Shown here: piece by piece, positions 58,410 to 64,000 of the stretch | Layout: the number at the start of each line of letters is the position of its first letter | Numbering within the stretch: the stretch's first letter is position 1 | Origin: Nitrincola tibetensis | GTDB lineage: Bacteria; Pseudomonadota; Gammaproteobacteria; Pseudomonadales; Balneatricaceae | DNA length: 64,000 bases | Assembly: GCF_003284585.1 (NCBI RefSeq) | Contig: NZ_QKRX01000002.1 | Location: forward strand, 186,001 to 250,000 | Direction of reading: 5' to 3' | Notes under the pieces: generated by a model | Told to the model about the DNA's origin: nothing | Seen by the model: the letters and a program-made list of their open reading frames with translations, nothing else | The model's database searches: none | Translations under genes and position numbers: made by a program

Positions 58410-59726
58410 ATGGATTTAAAGACAACCCCCTTACGCAAGGCTTTTTGGCACTACACTCTTCCATCCATTGCGGCCTTGTTAGTGAGTGGAACCTATCAGA
58501 TCATTGATGGAATTTTTGTAGGGCACTTTATTGGCCCATCAGGCCTTGCCGGCATCAATCTAGCATGGCCCTGGATAGGTATTTTACTTGCAGTAGGCAT
58601 GATGATAGGCATAGGCACTGGCGCGCAAGTGTCTATTGCAGCTGGTGCAGATAATCAAACTCTCGCCAAATCCTTCTTAGTCAATGGGCTCGCCCTGCTT
58701 TGTATAGTGGGGCTTCCGCTCGCCCTTATCCTTCACCACAACAGTGAGTGGTTTTTATATATTCAAGGTGCAACAGAGGATGCTGCCGTACAAGGGAATG
58801 CCTATCTTGGCATTATTGCCCCATCCGCTCCTATTATTCTGGCAAGTATTGCCTTACCCTTTCTTGTTCGCAATCTGGGTGCTCCCCACATAGCTACGAT
58901 TGCCATGCTAACAGGCGCCATTAGCAACATTCTGTTAGATGCCTTATTTATTGTCTGGCTGGGCTGGGGACTAGAAGGTGCTGCACTGGCGACTGTGCTA
59001 GGTGAAAGCCTATCTATACTGATCTGCCTGTTCTTTTTGATAGGATCACGAAACCCTCTTAAGCTATATCTTAAGGATATCAAAGTCTCTATTGGCTTAA
59101 TCATTCGCATTGTGAGCACTGGCGTTTCGAGCATGCTGATGTATTTGTACATCAGCTTTTCGGTCATATTGCATAACGTTCTCTTATTAAAATATGGCAG
59201 CGCCATTGAGGTTGCCGCTTACAGTATTTCAGGTTATCTCATGGCATTTTATTACCTTACAGCCGAGGGGATATCCGGCGGTATGCAGCCATTGGTCAGT
59301 TATTACTATGGTGCTCGCCAATTCGAGCGCGTTAAAGATACCTTTAAATTGGCAGCCAAATATGGGGTTGGCTTTGGTATTTTCTTTGTCGCCATGATTT
59401 TATGGGTGCCTGATTTTTTTGTAGGATTTTTCAGTCGCGGAAATCTTGAACTCGAAGCAGTGGCGCGCTGGGCGATCCGTTTACAGTTGTGCGGGTTATT
59501 CTTAGATGGATTTTTGGTCTTGGCTGCAAGTTGGTTTCAATCCTTGGGTTTGGCCAGAAAAGCTACTTTAATAACACTCTTCAACATGATGATTCAAATA
59601 CCTTTTTTACTAACACTTCCTTGGCTTTTAGGGCTGAATGGTGTTTGGATTGCGGTACCGATTTCCAATTTATGCCTGTCAATTTTTGTAGCAGCGTTGC
59701 TGTGGAGAGAGTTTAAGCGGTTTTAA
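58410..59726 (+). CDS. MATE-family efflux transporter
   Basis: A 438-residue protein with about twelve membrane helices in two MATE repeats. FWHYTLPSIAALLVSGTYQI and IIDGIFVGHFIGPSGLAGIN form the first repeat, and AYSISGYLMAFYYLTAEGIS with GGMQPLVSYYYGA is the second. It exports drugs or cationic metabolites in exchange for sodium or protons. The ribosome binding site is weak. The AT-rich element upstream may control it. Confidence 0.88.
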   Translation: MDLKTTPLRKAFWHYTLPSIAALLVSGTYQIIDGIFVGHFIGPSGLAGINLAWPWIGILLAVGMMIGIGTGAQVSIAAGADNQTLAKSFLVNGLALLCIVGLPLALILHHNSEWFLYIQGATEDAAVQGNAYLGIIAPSAPIILASIALPFLVRNLGAPHIATIAMLTGAISNILLDALFIVWLGWGLEGAALATVLGESLSILICLFFLIGSRNPLKLYLKDIKVSIGLIIRIVSTGVSSMLMYLYISFSVILHNVLLLKYGSAIEVAAYSISGYLMAFYYLTAEGISGGMQPLVSYYYGARQFERVKDTFKLAAKYGVGFGIFFVAMILWVPDFFVGFFSRGNLELEAVARWAIRLQLCGLFLDGFLVLAASWFQSLGLARKATLITLFNMMIQIPFLLTLPWLLGLNGVWIAVPISNLCLSIFVAALLWREFKRF

Positions 59727-59804
59727 ACCTTAATTTTCAAGGGCACAAAACGGATGAACCAGTGTCATAAAAGGACAGAGTCTTCTGCCAAATTTGAGGG
59801 ATGC

Positions 59805-60761
59805 ATGCTCAAGATACACCTATTTAAAAAATTCAAATATCGTCTGTTGCTATGGAGCTTAGTGCTACTTGCTCCATTTTTCACTTGGATTTTCTGGTCT
59901 GAAACACATCCATCGGCCGAACGCGAGGTACGCCTGCATATGCACGAATGGCTAGAGGTACAATTTCCAGAGCAAATGTCGCTAGATGACGGCTGGCATG
60001 GCATGCACGCCAAGCACACAGCCGAAACAATCCAGCCCATTGGCGTCGTTTTAATTCACGGTTTGGATGAGCCGGGAAACATCTGGCAAGATTTGCTGCC
60101 TCAGTTAGAGGAGTTAGACCTGAATGTTTGGGAATTCCATTATCCAAACGATCATGCCGTCGACGTTAGTGCCAACTACTTAGCAGAGCAATGGTCTAGC
60201 CTTCCAAAAGATATTGATCTTGTTTTGATTGGACACAGCATGGGAGGGCTTGTTGCGAGAGAATTTGTTTCAAAGTATCGACATCCAGTATCTGAACCTG
60301 AAATTGTAGATGGCGCAAGTGTTAAGTCCATTATCTTGGTCGGAACACCCAATAAAGGCTCAGAATGGGCGCGAATGCGCGGCTTCCTTGAGTTACGGGA
60401 TCATTTAACACTGAATAATGAACGCAACTTAGATGTTTTCTCAGGTCTCAGGGATGGAACAGGAGCAGCCAAGTTGGACTTAAGGCCTGAAAGTGAGTTT
60501 TTAGAGGCCTTGAATCAGCGCCCATGGCCTTCTCAGGTTGAATTAAATATCATCGCGGGGAAATTGCTAGATCTTGATGATATGATCGGCGATGGGGTTG
60601 TGCCGCTAGACTCTGCCTTACTGTCTGAGCTAGCCGCTTCTTCAGTTGTTTTAGATGCTTCACACCGCGGGCTACTGATAAGATTGCTGCCTTCGCAAGA
60701 AACAGCGCCAGCCATCCCTATTATACTTGAGCACTTGAAACGCTTAATACAAACTGCCTAA
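59805..60761 (+). CDS. Membrane-anchored alpha/beta hydrolase, lipase-like
   Basis: A 318-residue protein with an N-terminal membrane anchor (LLLWSLVLLAPFFTWIFW) and an alpha/beta hydrolase fold. GVVLIHGLDEPGNIW contains the oxyanion HG, LIGHSMGGLVAREF the nucleophile Ser elbow, and the likely Asp and His lie in DGVVPLDSALL and DASHRGLL. PNKGSEWARM is typical of PGAP1-like/triacylglycerol lipases. It probably acts on an ester in the periplasm. GAGGG precedes the ATG at 59805; an earlier in-frame ATG at 59754 is less likely. Confidence 0.8.
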   Translation: MLKIHLFKKFKYRLLLWSLVLLAPFFTWIFWSETHPSAEREVRLHMHEWLEVQFPEQMSLDDGWHGMHAKHTAETIQPIGVVLIHGLDEPGNIWQDLLPQLEELDLNVWEFHYPNDHAVDVSANYLAEQWSSLPKDIDLVLIGHSMGGLVAREFVSKYRHPVSEPEIVDGASVKSIILVGTPNKGSEWARMRGFLELRDHLTLNNERNLDVFSGLRDGTGAAKLDLRPESEFLEALNQRPWPSQVELNIIAGKLLDLDDMIGDGVVPLDSALLSELAASSVVLDASHRGLLIRLLPSQETAPAIPIILEHLKRLIQTA

Positions 60762-60776
60762 AGGAATCGCCGTGGG

Positions 60777-62975
60777 CTAACCCGTTAGCATTTGAGTAAT
60801 GATATTTGCAGGTTGAGGACGTGAGTAAAAATAGCCTTGGGCTTCATCGCAGCCTAATGTGCTAAGCAGCTCTCCTTCTGACTCCTCTTCAACCCCTTCA
60901 GCAATGAGTGTTAAGTCGACCAAATGCCCCATTTCAATCATTAACTTTACCAGCTGCTGGTCTTTAACTGATGCAGACATGCTAGACACAAAGGTACGGT
61001 CAATTTTTAATCGATTAACTGGTAGCTCTTGAAGATACTTTAATGATGAATAACCCGTACCAAAATCATCAATAGCAATGGTAACTCCTCGATCTTGGAT
61101 CGCCTGAAGTATCAAAATCATTTGAGACTGATCGTTCATCATCATGGATTCTGTAATCTCAAGCTCCAATTGAACCGGATCTATGCCTGTGCGGGACAAA
61201 ATAGAGTCAAGCGTGTTCAGAAATCCTGGGTCAACAAGCTGCCGTACAGATACGTTTACAGCTACGCGCAAGCTTCGACCGGTTTCTTGAAACCAGCTCA
61301 CCTGTTGTCGACACGCTTGCTCCAATATCCAAGCACCTATCGTAATAATTAATCCTGATTTCTCGGCGATTGGGATAAATACAACAGGGGAAATTAGCTG
61401 ACCTTGATGATGCCAGCGAACCAGCGCCTCAACCCCGCTCATTTCCTTTGTTTTAAGGCAAAATTGGGGTTGATACTCTATACGCAGCTCGTTTAGTTCG
61501 ATGCAGTGACGTAACTCGATCGTTGTTTTTAATCTTTGCTGTAACTCTTGCTCAAAGCCTTCACCAAAAACAACATAGGACCCACGTTTTTCAGCCTTAG
61601 CCTTCTTGAGAGCAATGCCTGCATTTTGCAAAAGCGAAAAGGCATTTAATCCATGGCTTGGATAAACGGCAATACCAAATGTCAGTGAAACAGGGACTTC
61701 ATACTCTTTAATACTAAAGCCCTGTCCTAGTGACTCTGAGACAGAGTTCATGAGAGCCGGCAATGAGTCATATATATCTATGGGTAAGATGATCGCGAAG
61801 TTGTCCGATGAAATACGCCCTATAGGGCATTTTGCGCCCAGCACCCTTTGCAGATGCTCACGCATACGTATCAGCGTTAAATCACCAATACGATGTCCCA
61901 AGCCATCATTGATCGCTTGAAAATTGTCGATGTCAGCCAGCAAGACCATGCAGGGATCTTGATGGCAAATTTGCTCTTCTAGATTCTTTATGAAACCGTT
62001 TCGATTCAATCCACATGTCAAATAGTCATTAAAGGCAAGGTTTTCAATACGCTCAAAAAGCGTTACGTTATCGAGCCCAACTGAAACATAAACTGAAAAC
62101 AAACGAATGAGACGGATATCCCCCTCCGTCAAACGTCGACTGGTATGCAAACAAATGACCATTTCATCATCAGATGGCGATTTAAGGTACAAGATCGCAA
62201 TATTTTCAGTGACCGAGTTTTGACGGGTTTGTAGGACATGCTCGATCTGATTGGTCAACTCTTTGTTAGCAATGTTGTCGATATAGTGCCCTACCATTGA
62301 TGCGTAAGGCCCAAAGCCTGCGATAACTTGCACTCGATGTGCATTGTCTTGACGAAGACACAGCATTGCATGATGATCGACTTCAAGTAAACTGCATAAT
62401 TGAACTAAAACACCTTCCGAAAATGTCTCAATTGCATGCTCAGAGAAGATTTGAGCAGCTCCTTGAATAATCAACTCAAGCCCTTCACGATGCCGATTAA
62501 TCATTTCAAGCTGCTGGAAAAATCGGCAGGCAGCACTTAATGTCACAATGAGCTGTGTAGTCGTTAACTCTGTCTTTTGCTTGTAATCGTTAATATCATA
62601 GTCATGAATAACCTGAAGCTCTGGAGCATACCCAGGCTGCCCCGTACGAATGACAATTCGAGTTGAGGATTCATTCAAATCACAACGAATGAAGTTGATT
62701 AAATCAAGACCTGCATGCTCTGTTTCCATGACCACATCTAATAAGACACAAGCAAAACGTTTGTGTTTTCGAAGAATGGCTTTAGCTTCAACTGCAGAGT
62801 ACGCACTCGTAAAGATCAACGGGCGATCTAATACCAAACAACCCTCTAACGCAAAACGGGTTGTTTCATGAACTTGTTGCTCATCATCGACAAGCAAAAT
62901 GTGCCAAGGCTCTCCTGATGGGGCGTTTTCAAACGCGTCGTCTTCAGGTGCAAATTCAAATGTATCGTTCGTCAC
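60777..62975 (-). CDS. Response regulator with DUF3369, degenerate GGDEF and active-looking EAL domains
   Basis: A 732-residue cytoplasmic c-di-GMP regulator. The receiver (about 24-150) has HILLVDDEQQ and phospho-acceptor D80 (CVLLDVVMET). DUF3369 (about 170-310) follows. The GGDEF domain (about 330-480) has SSDNF in place of GGDEF near 386-392, so synthase activity is unlikely. The EAL domain (from about 490) keeps GVEALVRWH, VNVSVRQL, ELEITES, IDDFGTGYSSLKYL and IAEGVEE, so phosphodiesterase activity is likely. It overlaps the histidine kinase gene by 4 bases (ATGA); the two form a cognate pair. Confidence 0.93.
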   Translation of the reverse strand: MTNDTFEFAPEDDAFENAPSGEPWHILLVDDEQQVHETTRFALEGCLVLDRPLIFTSAYSAVEAKAILRKHKRFACVLLDVVMETEHAGLDLINFIRCDLNESSTRIVIRTGQPGYAPELQVIHDYDINDYKQKTELTTTQLIVTLSAACRFFQQLEMINRHREGLELIIQGAAQIFSEHAIETFSEGVLVQLCSLLEVDHHAMLCLRQDNAHRVQVIAGFGPYASMVGHYIDNIANKELTNQIEHVLQTRQNSVTENIAILYLKSPSDDEMVICLHTSRRLTEGDIRLIRLFSVYVSVGLDNVTLFERIENLAFNDYLTCGLNRNGFIKNLEEQICHQDPCMVLLADIDNFQAINDGLGHRIGDLTLIRMREHLQRVLGAKCPIGRISSDNFAIILPIDIYDSLPALMNSVSESLGQGFSIKEYEVPVSLTFGIAVYPSHGLNAFSLLQNAGIALKKAKAEKRGSYVVFGEGFEQELQQRLKTTIELRHCIELNELRIEYQPQFCLKTKEMSGVEALVRWHHQGQLISPVVFIPIAEKSGLIITIGAWILEQACRQQVSWFQETGRSLRVAVNVSVRQLVDPGFLNTLDSILSRTGIDPVQLELEITESMMMNDQSQMILILQAIQDRGVTIAIDDFGTGYSSLKYLQELPVNRLKIDRTFVSSMSASVKDQQLVKLMIEMGHLVDLTLIAEGVEEESEGELLSTLGCDEAQGYFYSRPQPANIITQMLTG

Positions 62976-64000
62976 TGTATCTCACTTGATGCTATAACTG
63001 TCTCAACAGAGCTTACATGAAAAGGCATCCTAATTTCCATTTCCAAACCCGGATTATTACGAATAATAATCGATCCTTTCAAAATTTTTGTCACAAGACT
63101 GTAGACAATGTATAAACCCAAGCCTGAACCGCCTTTACCAAATTTTGTGGTATAGAAGGGATCAAATAGTTTATCAATTGATTCCAGTGGAACACCACAA
63201 CCATTGTCACCAATGATCAGTGCCAGTGTTTGTGCATCATACGCATAGGCTTTTAAGTAAATGACGCCCTGCGATTGATGTTCAAAACCATGTGTCAAAC
63301 TATTATTGACAGCATTCAAAATAATTTGTCCTATAGAACCAGGATAGCTAAATAGCGTGAAATTGTCTGGAATGTCAACATCTAGCTGAATATTCGAATG
63401 TTTCAGACGAGGCTGAAGCGTGCTTAGAATTTCACCAATGACAGTTTTAAGATTAAACTCACGACTGAGCATGCTGGTTTGATCAACGGCGACCTGCTTA
63501 AAACTATTGACCTGATTTACTGCCATTTGCAGACTTGATGACATAATACGTAAACCATTTTTGAATTCAGATATAAATTCATCTAGGCTCGATTTTTTCA
63601 ATTCCCCTGTTTTCACAAGCTTCTCAAATTGTTGTAACTTGATGTCTAAGGACGTACTGATGGTTTTGGCATTTCCTAGCGGAGTGTTAACTTCATGGGC
63701 GATACCGGCCACCATTCTACCTAGCGAAGCTAACTTCTCAGTCTGCACTAGCTGATTTTGTAAGTTTTTTAAGTTTTCTAATGCGATATGGGCTTCATCT
63801 CTTGCTTGCGCTAAGTCTTCCTCGGTATTAATCTGCAGAGACAGAGTCTTATTGTAGTCCGAAATAAGTAGCCCTAACTCGTCGTTAGAAGACCAATCCA
63901 CTGGGCGCCGAACGCCAGTTGATTGATAAGACTTCAATGAATTGGACACTTGCTCCAAGGGTCTAAATATTATCCAGCGGAACAAAGCCGTTGTAATCAT
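62972..64000 (-). CDS. Sensor histidine kinase, C-terminal part
   Basis: The 342 residues visible end at the window edge; the gene continues beyond it. A membrane segment and HAMP-like region (ALFRWIIFRPLEQVSNSLKS), a coiled coil, the dimerisation domain with the phospho-His in MVAGIAHEVNTPLGNAK, and a HATPase with LNAVNNSLTHGF (N box), GDNGCGVPLESIDKLFDPFY (G1/F) and GSGLGLYIVYSLV (G2) can be seen. It would phosphorylate the EAL-domain regulator encoded downstream. The input domain is outside the window. Confidence 0.92.
   Translation of the reverse strand: MITTALFRWIIFRPLEQVSNSLKSYQSTGVRRPVDWSSNDELGLLISDYNKTLSLQINTEEDLAQARDEAHIALENLKNLQNQLVQTEKLASLGRMVAGIAHEVNTPLGNAKTISTSLDIKLQQFEKLVKTGELKKSSLDEFISEFKNGLRIMSSSLQMAVNQVNSFKQVAVDQTSMLSREFNLKTVIGEILSTLQPRLKHSNIQLDVDIPDNFTLFSYPGSIGQIILNAVNNSLTHGFEHQSQGVIYLKAYAYDAQTLALIIGDNGCGVPLESIDKLFDPFYTTKFGKGGSGLGLYIVYSLVTKILKGSIIIRNNPGLEMEIRMPFHVSSVETVIASSEIQ

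Overview
The window reads as a chromosomal segment of an aerobic gammaproteobacterium of moderate GC content, close to the Pseudomonas/Oceanospirillum-type lineages. The evidence is gene content and order: a 531-residue Pseudomonas-type isocitrate lyase, the purB-hflD-mnmA-rluE-cspD-clpS-clpA neighbourhood, an aa3 cytochrome oxidase cluster in the order coxB-coxA-ctaG-ctaE-DUF2909-SURF1-hypothetical-ctaA-ctaB, a folX-folE-folM trio, and davA-davB for lysine catabolism. I found no rRNA, tRNA, CRISPR array, prophage or insertion sequence. The genes are densely packed in short operons on both strands.

Layout. 1-4750: the end of a sodium/solute symporter, a divergent metallophosphoesterase, a membrane-flavoprotein fusion and a DUF3047 protein. 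4948-16212: glyoxylate-shunt aceA, then a minus-strand run of RNA and protein modification genes (roxA, trmJ, purB, hflD, mnmA, rluE, cspD), facing plus-strand clpS-clpA. 16254-18206: a DMT transporter, a small membrane protein and a retropepsin-like protease. 18277-27561: the complete aa3 oxidase and heme A biosynthesis cluster, followed by a Yip1-family protein and a TlpA-like thioredoxin. 27558-31757: an orphan sulA under a LexA box, yeiP (efpL), and two aminotransferases (ybdL, alaC) around a thioesterase. 32141-33899: folX-folE-folM, which together make tetrahydromonapterin. 33903-40124: a sirtuin, a cytosolic CZB chemoreceptor, a Lon-N protein, rimO, a KfrA-like DNA-binding protein, an unknown gene and a NarL-type response regulator.

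40138-45102 is the most unusual part. Three minus-strand genes are almost fused: a secreted FecR protein whose C-terminus resembles the TbpB/Slam-cargo barrel, a TPR plus outer-membrane-barrel protein resembling Slam exporters, and a CHASE2 adenylate cyclase. I propose a surface or periplasmic sensing system coupled to cAMP.

45337-54938: a chemoreceptor; then three consecutive genes (saccharopine dehydrogenase-like, DUF2269, DoxX-like), each broken by an internal deletion; a nine-copy TCTA repeat at the 3' end of a yqhA gene; davA-davB; gamma-glutamyltransferase; and a Trp-rich small protein. 54946-64000: another chemoreceptor, a DUF1826 gene behind a Zur-like palindrome, an unknown gene, a MATE pump, a membrane-anchored lipase-like hydrolase, and a histidine kinase/response regulator pair whose output is a c-di-GMP phosphodiesterase. 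The kinase runs off the right edge.

Coordinates were read by eye. Family names rest on recognised motifs and remembered relatives, not on searches.
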